A DNA stretch of 14,378 nt from Methanomicrobiales archaeon (GTDB lineage Archaea; Halobacteriota; Methanomicrobia; Methanomicrobiales; Methanoculleaceae). The notes beneath the pieces were generated by a model. That model ran no database searches. It was not told the origin of the DNA and saw only the letters and a list, made by a program, of their open reading frames with translations. A program made the position numbers and the translations under genes. The DNA is taken from contig JAAYND010000059.1 in the NCBI GenBank assembly GCA_012521035.1, forward strand, positions 1 to 14,378, read 5' to 3'. This document shows positions 1 to 8,100 of this stretch, piece after piece (position 1 is the first letter of the stretch; the number at the start of each line of letters is the position of its first letter).

Positions 1-1295
1 ACGTGGGGCATCACCTCCTCGCCACGGATCTCTTCCTCTCCTTCCTGGATCTTGTAGAGGTCTGCGGGGATGAAGTACTCCTCGCCATCGACCGTGACCC
101 GCGCACCATCCTCGCCGGGATTGGATGTGGCCAGGGCTTCCGCGATGGCCTTTGCCCTGCCACGGAACCGGGGGCCGAGCACCCCCATATCCGCTACGAT
201 CCGCCGCCGCCCGACCAGTTTCGGCTCATCGTAGGGGATAAATACTGTCATTGAGTCCCCGGAGTGGCCGGCATGCGAGCGCAGGTCGTAGTCGGTGCGG
301 TCGGCGATCCCGACGATCTCCACCCACCCGAAACGGTCGGAGTAGACCTCGGCATCCCAGCAGTCGACCGCATAGTGCGCCCGCTCGTCGGGGAGGTGCT
401 GGCGGAACCGGAGCCTCCCCGGATCCACGCCGATAGCGACCAGGATCTGGTGGGTGAGCGCGACGTAATAGGCGATGTACTCGTTTACGATCACACCATC
501 ATCCACCGCCGCGCGCATCGTAGCGCTGAGGGGTTCCTGGCCATCCTGTTGCCGGCCGATGGTGAGGAGGGGTACGGTGTAGTCGGCATAGCGGTAGAAG
601 GCGGGGTGGTTGCCTTTGCCTTCAGGATGGACGAAGATCTCGGCCTCTGCCTGGGTGAACTCCCGCAGCCGGATCATACCCTGGCGGGGGGAGATCTCAT
701 TCCGGTACGACTTTCCTATCTGGACCGCGCCGAAGGGGAGCTTATCCCGGTAGAAGCGCAGGAGACGGGGAAAGTCGGTGAATATACCCTGGGCGGTCTC
801 GGGGCGCAGGTAGCCCTTCCGCTGAGAACCCGGGCCGATGGTGGTCTCGAACATCAGGTTGAACGCAAAGACGCCTGCATCTCCCAGGGGTTCCTCGCAG
901 ACGGGGCAGGGCAGCTCATGGAGCGCTCTCTGGAGCTCCTCGGTTGAGAGCGCGCCGGCGTTCGCGATGCCGCTATCCTCCACGATGTGGTCGGCGCGGA
1001 GGTACTCGCCGCAGTGCGGGCACTGCACCATCTTATCGGCGAACTCCTTCACGTGACCGGATGCGATGAAGATTGCCTCGGCTCCGACGGTGGGGCACTC
1101 GATCTCGTAGTAACCTTCCTGAAAGACGTAAAACGTCCGCCAGAGGTTCTCGATGTTCCTCTTCAGCATCGCTCCGAGCGGGCCGTAATCGATAAAACCG
1201 GCGACGGACCCGTATATCTCGGATGAGGGCCAGACAAAACCACGTCTCCTGGCCACATCCATGACTTTCTCGTAAATATCGCTCGTCTCGGCCAT
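1..1295 (-). CDS. glyS: Glycyl-tRNA synthetase, archaeal/eukaryal type (3' end outside window)
   Basis: Class II aminoacyl-tRNA synthetase that charges tRNA-Gly with glycine in the cytoplasm. The reading frame starts at the ATG at 1295 and stays open for 431 codons to the left edge, so about three quarters of the usual 560-580 residues is visible. The N-terminus carries the GlyRS signature VAGFIDYGPLG (residues 31-41). A CPHC (92-95) and CPVC (130-133) pair looks like a zinc-binding insertion. RPETAQG (164-170) and SYRNEISPRQGMIRLREF (196-213) are the class II motif 2 region, and a later ADRTDYDLRSH segment is typical of archaeal and eukaryal enzymes. The homodimeric archaeal type is meant, not the bacterial two-subunit enzyme. 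No clear Shine-Dalgarno precedes the ATG, and a TATA-like box about 33 nt upstream suggests a very short leader. No neighbour is cotranscribed on the 5' side. The assignment is secure; only the C-terminal anticodon-binding domain is unseen. Confidence 0.95.
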   Translation of the reverse strand, partial: MAETSDIYEKVMDVARRRGFVWPSSEIYGSVAGFIDYGPLGAMLKRNIENLWRTFYVFQEGYYEIECPTVGAEAIFIASGHVKEFADKMVQCPHCGEYLRADHIVEDSGIANAGALSTEELQRALHELPCPVCEEPLGDAGVFAFNLMFETTIGPGSQRKGYLRPETAQGIFTDFPRLLRFYRDKLPFGAVQIGKSYRNEISPRQGMIRLREFTQAEAEIFVHPEGKGNHPAFYRYADYTVPLLTIGRQQDGQEPLSATMRAAVDDGVIVNEYIAYYVALTHQILVAIGVDPGRLRFRQHLPDERAHYAVDCWDAEVYSDRFGWVEIVGIADRTDYDLRSHAGHSGDSMTVFIPYDEPKLVGRRRIVADMGVLGPRFRGRAKAIAEALATSNPGEDGARVTVDGEEYFIPADLYKIQEGEEEIRGEEVMPH

Positions 1296-1322
1296 AGTCT
1301 TGCAGTACACTTGAGCGCCGGG

Positions 1323-1334
1323 GCTAATAAAGAA
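1323..1334 (-). promoter_or_regulatory. Probable TATA box for glyS
   Basis: On the minus strand an AT-rich CTTTATTAG lies in otherwise GC-rich DNA, about 33 nt before the glyS ATG. An archaeal start site about 25 nt downstream would leave a leader of only some 5-10 nt, which fits the lack of a Shine-Dalgarno. The assignment rests on position and composition alone. Confidence 0.35.
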
Positions 1335-1678
1335 TGGTTCCCTTCCTCGTGCGGCACGGTGATTCTTCGTGAAATAGGCGGCCTGAGGAGGGTTTCTCAT
1401 CGCGGCCCATGACATTTCAGAAAATACCGTTCCATCCGGCTCATCCCGGATCAATACCTCTTTCGTGCTCTCCGCGCCGAATCGAGCACCGATTCACGGG
1501 CTATCTCGCTGTGAAAGAGCTGGCGCGGATGAGAGAGCGAGGCTCATGCCGGAGTGCACGTAGTCATCCTCTTCCTGCCGCCTGAAATATGCCCGAAATC
1601 CAATAGACTGGCCTCTTCATTCGCTTTTTTTGGTGTATGGCTCTCCTGCTACAGATGAGAGATACGCATACTCCTTAT
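1335..1678. other. Intergenic stretch without a convincing gene
   Basis: About 340 bp between the glyS promoter and the small ORF at 1693. A 58-codon frame (1409-1585, +) is the longest here; it has no ribosome binding site and no recognisable motif. A T7 run at 1625-1631 (+) has no upstream plus-strand gene to terminate. It may instead be a weak promoter element for the small ORF at 1693. No tRNA-like cloverleaf or long hairpin was seen. Confidence 0.4.
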
Positions 1679-1688
1679 GGAGGTGATC
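1679..1688 (+). promoter_or_regulatory. Perfect Shine-Dalgarno before a 25-codon ORF
   Basis: GGAGGTGATC matches ten consecutive positions of the complement of the conserved 16S rRNA 3' end (GATCACCTCC). GGAGG ends 9 nt before the ATG at 1693, near the optimal spacing. No other gene in this window has a match this long, which is why the short ORF behind it is taken seriously. Confidence 0.5.
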
Positions 1689-1692
1689 GTCA

Positions 1693-1770
1693 ATGTGGAT
1701 CGAGTACAATTTTACACTGATCGTGGGATACGAAATTATACTTCCTGAGGGATCAACACAGCTTCATTAA
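1693..1770 (+). CDS. Possible small protein or leader peptide, 25 aa
   Basis: Not recognised. The ORF begins with ATG at 1693, 4 nt after a full-length Shine-Dalgarno match, and ends at TAA 1768-1770. The peptide begins MWIEYNFTLIVGYEI and is rich in hydrophobic and aromatic residues; its last residues are polar (PEGSTQLH). It is too short for a confident transmembrane segment, although residues 7-18 are fairly apolar. The stop codon lies inside a perfect AT-only inverted repeat (1766-1787). The nearest downstream gene starts at 1984 and has its own TATA box at 1911. The ORF could therefore be an independent small protein, a leader peptide of a longer transcript, or chance. No good TATA box was found upstream: a T7 run at 1625-1631 is the only candidate. 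It is supported by the ribosome binding site alone. Confidence 0.35.
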   Translation: MWIEYNFTLIVGYEIILPEGSTQLH

Positions 1771-1787
1771 TTATTTCAATAATTAAT
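1766..1787. repeat. 22-bp AT-only inverted repeat
   Basis: The arms ATTAATTATT (1766-1775) and AATAATTAAT (1778-1787) are perfect reverse complements, separated by TC. A 2-nt loop is too tight for a good RNA hairpin at full length, so a DNA dyad bound by a dimeric regulator is at least as likely as an RNA structure. It lies about 125 bp upstream of the TATA box of the gene at 1984 and covers the stop codon of the 25-codon ORF. Confidence 0.6.
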
Positions 1788-1910
1788 CATCTTCCCACCA
1801 AAACAGGGCACATCTTTCGAAATGATCTTTTTATCTGGATGAATTATATGGAAAGATTTAAATTCTAGCAGTTGTAATGTAGGGAGCGTTACGCCCCGGT
1901 CCGGGGATCA

Positions 1911-1920
1911 TCTATATATA
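1911..1920 (+). promoter_or_regulatory. TATA box of the helix-turn-helix gene
   Basis: TCTATATATA directly follows a GC-rich block. With normal archaeal geometry transcription starts near 1940-1945. That places the in-frame ATG at 1933 before or at the transcript start and supports translation from the ATG at 1984 with a leader of about 40 nt. Confidence 0.55.
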
Positions 1921-1983
1921 CTGAAGGCCGTCATGAACGGTCTTCCAGGCAGATGGTGGAATAAAGAACAGAGAGATACGAAC

Positions 1984-2592
1984 ATGGCAGAAGATACCCG
2001 CAAGCAGCAGCTCCTTGAGCTGTTCACGACCATCACGAACAAAAAGGCGATCGTTGAGCCCATGAGGAAAGTTCACGGTACGCTCCGGGACCGCGATGCT
2101 GTTGAGCGTGAGATCGCTCTGATCATGCGTGAGATCCTTGATCAGGGATACTTCAAAACCAAACTCACCCCGCGGCAGCTCGCAAAACTCGTGGTTGCGT
2201 ACTATGATGGTAAGAACGACACCGAGATCGCAAGGGCGCTCGGCGATGAGAAACTAAGTAAGACCGTCGCGCGTGCGCGGGTCCGCCTCAAACTCTTCAG
2301 GGAGCTTGACTTCAAGATGCCGTTCGATCGCGAGCTGATGAGAGAGCTTCTCGATTCCGGGAAGACGATGAAGGAAGTCAGCGAGGAGTTGAGCGTGAGT
2401 CCATCCACACTCCGCGAGTACCGTCATGTGATCGAACAGCAGGAGGACACGACCCTGGATCCCTACCTGGAGAGGATCAAGGATGTGATGGAGGATCGCG
2501 ATCTCTCCGAACACATGACACGAGGCGTCATCAACGACGGTCTGAGTGAGGCGATCGACGTCGCTGAGGCGATCGATCTGGGAGAGTTCTGA
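1984..2592 (+). CDS. Double helix-turn-helix protein, Cmi4-like (conditioned medium-induced protein 4 family)
   Basis: A 202-residue soluble, charged protein, probably a DNA-binding regulator. Two helix-turn-helix-like segments are visible. The first, about residues 61-105, resembles sigma region 4 (LTPRQLAKLVVAYYDGKNDT, then EIARALGD and TVARARVRLKLF). The second is about residues 115-150 (LMRELLDSGKTMKEVSEELS followed by SPSTLREYRHVI). An acidic tail rich in Asp and Glu follows. The overall pattern matches the conserved archaeal family annotated as conditioned medium-induced protein 4 in haloarchaea and methanogens; this is from memory and was not searched. The frame could begin at 1933, but the TATA box at 1911 makes 1984 the better start. 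It appears monocistronic: T-runs follow the stop, and the next gene has its own promoter-like sequence. Its targets are unknown. Confidence 0.75.
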   Translation: MAEDTRKQQLLELFTTITNKKAIVEPMRKVHGTLRDRDAVEREIALIMREILDQGYFKTKLTPRQLAKLVVAYYDGKNDTEIARALGDEKLSKTVARARVRLKLFRELDFKMPFDRELMRELLDSGKTMKEVSEELSVSPSTLREYRHVIEQQEDTTLDPYLERIKDVMEDRDLSEHMTRGVINDGLSEAIDVAEAIDLGEF

Positions 2593-2602
2593 ACTTCTGC
2601 TC

Positions 2603-2623
2603 ATTTTTTGCTGAACATTTTTT
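2603..2623 (+). terminator. Paired T6 runs after the helix-turn-helix gene
   Basis: Two T6 runs, 2604-2609 and 2618-2623, sit in an imperfect tandem repeat just after the stop at 2592. Oligo-T tracts are the usual archaeal termination signal. The second run plus AA also resembles a TATA box about 27 nt before the next ATG, so the 55-bp gap may serve as terminator and promoter together. Confidence 0.45.
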
Positions 2624-2647
2624 AATGAGGAGACCAATCTCTTCTCC

Positions 2648-3322
2648 ATGAGGTTGACCTGGCTGGGCCATGCCTGTTTCAGTCTTGAAGGATCGCGGAC
2701 GGTTCTCATAGACCCCTTTATCCCCGGAGGTTTGCTCCCGGGGGACCCTGATATCGTCGCGGTGACGCACGCCCATGCGGACCACCTGGGCATGACTGTA
2801 GAACTCGGAAAGAAGACGGTCGCTATCAACGAGATAGCGAAGTACCTGATGGCAAAAGGTATCCCTGCCGAACCCATGAACATCGGCGGCAGCATCACCG
2901 TGGATGGCGTCGGGTTTACGATGACCCCCGCTCTCCATTCGTCGTGGCTGGAGGATGAGGGTATGGGCTTTTACGGCGGAACCGCCGCCGGGTTTGTCAT
3001 AACGATGGACGGCACCAGCGTCTACCATGCCGGCGATACAGCGCTCTTCTCCGATATGCAGCTCATCCGGGATCTCTACCGGCCGGATGTGGCCCTCCTC
3101 CCCATCGGCGGACGCTACACGATGGGACCCGAGGAGGCGATGATCGCAGCCCGGTATACCGGGGCGCAACTCGTGATCCCGATGCACTACAACACATTCC
3201 CTGCTATCGAGCAGGATGCTCAGAAATTCAAGCAGGCCGTCGAGCGGACGACGTCGATCCGGGTCCGGGTTCTCTCGCCGGGCGAGGGGATCGATATCGG
3301 TCCCGGGGGCGCCCGGGAGTGA
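2648..3322 (+). CDS. UPF0173 metal-dependent hydrolase (UlaG-like, metallo-beta-lactamase fold)
   Basis: A 224-residue cytoplasmic hydrolase of the metallo-beta-lactamase superfamily. The two-metal signature THAHADHLG supplies His41, His43, Asp45 and His46. Other likely ligands are His127 and Asp130 in YHAGD and His180 in PMHYNTFP. The opening WLGHACFSL and the IDPF strand (21-24) are typical of the UPF0173/UlaG branch, to which L-ascorbate-6-phosphate lactonase also belongs. The substrate in archaea is unknown, and nothing in the neighbourhood points to ascorbate use. The length is normal for the family. The ATG lies 14 nt after GGAGA, and a TATA-like TTTTTTAA is centred about 27 nt upstream. 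Either a weak ribosome binding site or leaderless translation could apply. It is convergent with dnaG. Confidence 0.9.
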   Translation: MRLTWLGHACFSLEGSRTVLIDPFIPGGLLPGDPDIVAVTHAHADHLGMTVELGKKTVAINEIAKYLMAKGIPAEPMNIGGSITVDGVGFTMTPALHSSWLEDEGMGFYGGTAAGFVITMDGTSVYHAGDTALFSDMQLIRDLYRPDVALLPIGGRYTMGPEEAMIAARYTGAQLVIPMHYNTFPAIEQDAQKFKQAVERTTSIRVRVLSPGEGIDIGPGGARE

Positions 3323-3379
3323 GCGGGCGGGTCCCAGAACAGCACTCCGGGAGCCGGTTGTGCGCGTTCACCCGATGGA

Positions 3380-3412
3380 ACAGGGCCGGAGGGTTCCGCC
3401 TCCGCACTGTTT
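3380..3412. terminator. Hairpin between convergent hydrolase and dnaG genes
   Basis: CGGAGG (3387-3392) and CCTCCG (3399-3404) form a perfect 6-bp stem with a 6-nt loop. The outer AACAG and CTGTT extend it after a small internal loop. It lies midway in the 129-bp gap between two converging genes. No long T-run follows on either strand, so a terminator role is inferred from position. Confidence 0.35.
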
Positions 3413-3451
3413 CGCCGGGGATGCATGGAACCGCACACCCGGCGCAGGGGT

Positions 3452-4663
3452 TCACCCTATTTTTATGAGCCTGATAGAGAGAGGACGTTTCACGATCCCC
3501 TTGAAGTCGCGGGCAGCCACGAACTCCAGGTTCTTCCCGCTGATCTGGTCGAGGAGTCTCTGGTCGATGACGCGGTCGACGACAACGCCCTCGACATCGC
3601 CGCCCAGGGTCTGGAGCGCCCCCTCGAGATCGGTTGCGCTCGATTCCAGGAGGACGGCGTAATCGGGAGAGAGGAAGCGCGCGATCTTTCGGTCCCGGAC
3701 ATCGGCCATATGATCCCCGAGGGTCGGGAGTGCCTTTTGATCTTCCCGGCCCCCGACTCTTTGCTGGTGTGGTGGTTGTTCATCTACCGGAGCCTCGCGT
3801 ACACCGGGAACGGTGCGTGTATGCACCGCCCCTGTGGTGAGTGTATGGTCCGCGATGACCTCCACCGGAACTTTGTTCCTGAGTGCCTTGACGATCTCCT
3901 TGCGGCTCATCTCCTCGACGCTCTTCCCCCGTGGGGAGTATGCCACAAAGTCGATCTCGGCGATCTGGAGGAGCTCACGGAGGATCAGTTCTCCTCCCCG
4001 GTCCCCGTCCAGCAGGGTTGTCGCGGTCTTCTGTGAGCAGAGGTCGATGATGATCTGCGGGACGTTGGTCCCCTCGACAGCAACCGCGTTCTTGATCCCG
4101 TAGCGTAGCAGGTTGATCACATCGGCCCGTCCTTCGACAAGGATGATGGCATCCGATGCCATAACGTTCGGGCCGGCATGGACCTTCGCCTCGCCGAGGA
4201 GCTCGAGTTTCTCTATCCTGATGACTTCCCGGACCTCGTCCAGCAGGTCGTCGCTGTTTATGGCGCCTTCGTCAAAGTCCTCGAGGAGGAGTTCTTTGGC
4301 GCGCTCGACGATTCTGCGCCGTTTGGTCACCCTGATGTCTTCGATGCGGTCGACTTTCATGTGCGCCGTGCACGGTCCGACCCGGTCGATCGTCTCGAGA
4401 GACGAGGCAAGGAGCGCGGTCTCTGCGCGGTCGAGCGATGACGATATGAGTATCTCGCCCTTCGTCTCCCCCCTCCTCGTCGTTATCTGGACATCGATCC
4501 GGCCGACGCGGCCGGTCCTCTGTAAATCCCGCAGGTCGAGGTCTTCGCCGAGTAAACCTTCGGTCTGGCCGAAAATTGCGCCCACTACATCAGGTTTATC
4601 GACCACCCCCTCGGTCTGCAGAGTAAGATGAATGAGATACTTTGTAGTTTCTGGTGAGTACAT
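3452..4663 (-). CDS. dnaG: Archaeal DnaG-type primase (TOPRIM), exosome-associated
   Basis: A 403-residue archaeal DnaG homologue. In archaea this protein can make RNA primers in vitro and is known as a subunit of the RNA exosome that favours poly(A) substrates; the main replicative primase is PriSL. The N-terminus MYSPETTKYLIHL is characteristic. The TOPRIM domain starts near residue 170, with the catalytic Glu177 in VEGRADVINLL. The metal-binding acids follow in LDGDRGGELI (Asp219, Asp221). A charged helical N-terminal region (about 105-160) precedes TOPRIM, and residues 275-325 form a variable low-complexity linker before a compact C-terminal segment. There is no CHC2 zinc finger, as usual for archaeal DnaG. 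The ATG at 4663 follows a G-rich AAGGGGGAAA that may act as a weak ribosome binding site. A TATA box lies about 80 bp upstream. It is transcribed alone. Confidence 0.95.
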   Translation of the reverse strand: MYSPETTKYLIHLTLQTEGVVDKPDVVGAIFGQTEGLLGEDLDLRDLQRTGRVGRIDVQITTRRGETKGEILISSSLDRAETALLASSLETIDRVGPCTAHMKVDRIEDIRVTKRRRIVERAKELLLEDFDEGAINSDDLLDEVREVIRIEKLELLGEAKVHAGPNVMASDAIILVEGRADVINLLRYGIKNAVAVEGTNVPQIIIDLCSQKTATTLLDGDRGGELILRELLQIAEIDFVAYSPRGKSVEEMSRKEIVKALRNKVPVEVIADHTLTTGAVHTRTVPGVREAPVDEQPPHQQRVGGREDQKALPTLGDHMADVRDRKIARFLSPDYAVLLESSATDLEGALQTLGGDVEGVVVDRVIDQRLLDQISGKNLEFVAARDFKGIVKRPLSIRLIKIG

Positions 4664-4738
4664 GGAATGTTTCCCCCTTCAATGTGAATCTGATCGCCGT
4701 ATGTCATGCAGGTCTTTGTATGCGCGAACATAGGTGTC

Positions 4739-4750
4739 AGATATATATCT
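4739..4750 (-). promoter_or_regulatory. TATA box of dnaG (self-complementary)
   Basis: AGATATATATCT is a perfect 12-bp palindrome containing a TATA element, about 80 bp before the dnaG ATG. Expected initiation near 4718-4722 would give a leader of about 55 nt. Because the box is symmetrical, direction has to come from flanking sequence; only dnaG lies at the right distance. Confidence 0.5.
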
Positions 4751-5138
4751 ATGGTATGATCACTTAAATCAGATGGCAGATCGAGCATAAGATTTTTCAC
4801 AACCGCTCAGCTCCATTAAACGAATTTTTTATAATACTGGCTGAATACGTTCTCGAACTGCTGATATCTCTTCGACCGGAAATGGTATCCGGGACCCGGT
4901 CATACCCGACTCTCCCCACAACCATCGATGATCCCGGGCGCCTCGCCAGATGGTTCATGCCGGGGCGCTCCCATGAGGGAGATCGGGCTCCGTGATCCCT
5001 CGCCAGCAGAGGGCTTTTGACTGCCCCGGTCCTGGCCACCGCGTGTCTCGCGAGGAACCTTTGAAGGCTGTTCGATCGGAGAGGGGATGACGGAGATATT
5101 GTGAGGGCGCTACGTGGTCCTGCGTGATCCCGGTGGTG
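4751..5138. other. Intergenic region with small dyads, no gene seen
   Basis: About 390 bp between the dnaG promoter and the end of the HEAT-repeat gene. An AT-rich patch with a T6 run lies at 4829-4844. Small inverted repeats occur at 4884-4906 (GGTAT/ATACC flanking CCGGG and CCCGG) and 4970-4983 (CTCCC, ATGA, GGGAG). None is followed by a T-run on the minus strand, so no clear terminator for the HEAT gene was identified. An 80-codon minus-strand frame (4797-5039) lacks a ribosome binding site and recognisable features. Confidence 0.4.
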
Positions 5139-8100
5139 TTATCCCACCCGCTCCCGGATCTTCGTTACCGCCTCCGCCGCGGCCTTCCTGACGTACCAGT
5201 CTTCGTCGTCGTAGAGCCTCTCAAGAGCCCCGATCACATGCAGATCCCCGACTCCGCCCAGGATATCTGCCGCGCGCTTCCTCACATCGTCATCCTCATC
5301 ATCCAGCACGGCTATGACCGGATCCATGGCCGGCGCTCCTATGGTGATAAGCGCCGCCGCCGCCTCCCGGCGTATGCTGTAGACATCGTCGTGGAGGAGG
5401 GCGATGAGAGGTTCGACTGCCTGCGGATCCCGCAGTTCGCCGAGGATCTTTGCTGCCCTCCTCCGTATGCTGTCGTCGCGGTCGCCGATCACCCGGATCA
5501 ACGGTCCGACTGCATCAACTCCCCGGGAGAGCAGGCTGCTCCACTGCTCCTTTGCGATCAGGTAGCAGACCTCCTCCTCCCCGGGTTCTGGCGACCAGCC
5601 CAGGCGGTCGAGGGCATCTGCAACCCCCGCGCGGACACGGAAGTGCCCGTCGGTGAGCGCACCGGGGAGGAGGTGTACCGCAGGCTCACCGATCAGCACG
5701 AGGGCGGCCACGGCACCATTCCGGGCGGAGTCGTCCCCCTCCCTGATGACCCGGAGGAGGGGGTTTAACGCTGCCCCTCCCATCATGCCGAGCGCCCGCA
5801 CAACGACTCGCCCCACGCGCCAGTCCTCATGGAGGAGCGTATCGATGAGCGGGTCGATGGCGACGGGGCTCCCGATCTTGCCGAGCGTTGCAGCCACACC
5901 CATCTGGCTCGCCTCAGGCCCGCCACGGAGAACCTGGATCAGCGGGTCGACCGCCACCTCCCCGATGGCGACAAGCGCCCGTGCCGCCCCGAGGCGGATG
6001 TGCCAGTCGCGGTCCTGGAGGGCGTCGATGAGCGGCACGACCGCAGACTCCCCGATCATCTTGAGCGCCTCGACGGCCTTTCTCTGGCCGCCGTCCCGCT
6101 CATCGCGGAGGGTATCGATCAGTTCGGCAACCGCGGGTTCCCCGATCAGGCCGAGCGCCCGCGCCGCGCCCATCTGGATCGTGCTGTCAGGGTCGTCGAG
6201 CGCCCGGATGAGCGACGCGACTGCGCCGGAACCGAGGTCCGCGACAGATATCCATTGTTCCTTTGCGATCAGGTACCTGACCATCTCCTTCTCGGTCCCG
6301 GGTTTCCATCCGATCCTCCCGAGGATCTCGGCCGCGCCCAGCCGTACCTGGTATTGCTCGTTCTGGAGCGCCTCCACGAGGGCGGGGACGGCGGGTCTGC
6401 CGACCCGCGTGAGGAGATCGATCGCCCCGGCTCTGAGGTCGTCGTCCGGGTGGCCGAGTGCCCCGATGAGCGGGGCGATGGCCGCACCCCCGATACCGAT
6501 GAGCAGATCCCCGGTCATCTCCCTGGCGCGGGCGTCATCACTCCCGAGCGCCCCGATGAGCGGTTCGATTGAGATCTCACCCATCGCCGCGAGGGCCGCC
6601 GCCGCAACCTCCCCGGCGCCGGGGCGCCCGAGCACAGGGACGAGAGCGACGGCGGCAGGCCTCCCGATCCGGACAAGCACCCCGGCGGCTGCCTCTGAGA
6701 CCCCTGCACCGTCCAGGGCGTGGATCAGGGGTTCGATGGCCGGCTTTCCTATCTGCACGAGCGTATCCCCCGCACGTTTGCGGAGATCCTCGTCACTGAG
6801 CAGACGGATCAGCGGGGGGGCTGCGGGGGGTCCGATCCGGACCAGCGCCTCCGCTACCCCTGCCTGCACATCCGTATCCTGGTCACCGAGTCGCACCGCC
6901 AGGATATCGACGGCACCCTCCCCGAACTCCACAACGTCCCGCCAGCGCTGGAGGGCGACCAGGCAGGTGACCTCTTCTCCCACCCCGGCGGGTGTCCACC
7001 CGAGCCTCTCAAGGGTCATGGCGGCGCCCATCCGGACGCCGGCCCTCTCGTCATCGAGCGCCTCTATGAGCGGTTCACGGGCATCATCCCCTATCCCGGT
7101 GAGCGCGGCCACCGCCCCGGCATGCCCCTCTTCTTCCCCGCCGAGGAGGGGGATGAGGGGTGTTACCGCCGGCGCACCGATGCTGATGAGGGCGTCGACG
7201 GCTCTCCGGTGGAGACGGTCGCCGCCGGCCTGGAGGAGTTCGATGATGGCCGGGACCGCCTCCTGCGCCCTGAGCCTCCCCAGCACCTCGACGGCATTCG
7301 ACCGGGCGGTATCGGTTCCTTCTCCGAGCAGCCCGAGGACCGGGGCTATGGAGGCCTCCCCGATGGCGACAAGCGCATCCGCCGCTGCCGGAGCGACGTT
7401 GCTGTCCGCGAGGGCGCCCGCGAGCGGCTCCACGGATGCGGGATCGCCGATCTCGCCGAGCGTCCACGCGGCCTCACTGCGTATACGCTCATCGTCGCTG
7501 TTCAGCGTCCTGACCAGGGGTTCGACGGCCGGCGCCCCCATCAGGGCAAGTTCCACCCATTGTTCACGGGCGATCAGGTACCATGCCTGCTCGGCATCGC
7601 CCCAGGGCTCCCAGCCCATCCTCTCAAGGATATCGGCGGCATGACTGCGGGTATCGAATCGGCCTGCCCTCAGCGCCTGGATCAGGGCAGGGACCGCAGG
7701 TTCCCCGACCGCGACAAGGATCTCCCGGACGGACTCCTGTGTATCAGCATCCCCGTGGTCCAGGGCCTGGATACACCCCTCTACCGCCGCCTCACCGATC
7801 TTCGCCAGGGCCTCCGCGGCCGTACCCCGGAGGACCGGATCAGCGAGCAGGCCGATGAGGGGTTCAACCGCCGGCGCTCCGATCTCGCTGAGCGCTATGG
7901 CGACCAGCGGCCCGACGTCGGCATCGGCCTCGCGGAGCAGGTCGATGAGGGGCTCTACCGCCGGCTCCCCGATCTCGCCGAGGGTCCGGGCAGCGTTCCA
8001 CCGGGTCTCCCGGTCCTGAGACCTCAGGATCCGTATGAGGGGGTCTACCGCAGTCGCGCCGTATTCTGCCACATCGAGCCACGCCTCGCTGGCGATGAGG

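Noticed and set aside
3..20. Shine-Dalgarno-like GAGGAGGTGATG on the minus strand at the left edge
   Set aside because: It lies inside the glyS reading frame encoding Glu-Glu-Val-Met and has no spacing to the ATG, so it is codon coincidence.
264..947. 227-codon plus-strand frame within glyS
   Set aside because: It is antisense to the conserved class II core of glycyl-tRNA synthetase; a composition artefact.
1409..1585. 58-codon plus-strand ORF between glyS and the small ORF
   Set aside because: No Shine-Dalgarno or TATA box, Arg/Ser/Pro-rich product, no known motif. Could be a decayed remnant but nothing supports it.
2531..3187. 218-codon minus-strand frame opposite the UPF0173 hydrolase
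   Set aside because: The plus strand carries complete metallo-hydrolase motifs; the opposite frame has none and spans an intergenic gap.
3425..4036. 203-codon plus-strand frame within dnaG
   Set aside because: It lies antisense to the well-conserved dnaG coding sequence, including TOPRIM, and shows no family motifs.
4797..5039. 80-codon minus-strand ORF between dnaG and the HEAT gene
   Set aside because: No ribosome binding site, low-complexity composition and no recognisable domain; it covers small dyads typical of intergenic DNA.
5653..7644. 663-codon plus-strand frame opposite the HEAT gene
   Set aside because: Its protein is a monotonous Ser/Ala/Pro/Arg-rich string that mirrors the HEAT repeat on the other strand; high GC removes stops. 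No ribosome binding site or promoter was seen.
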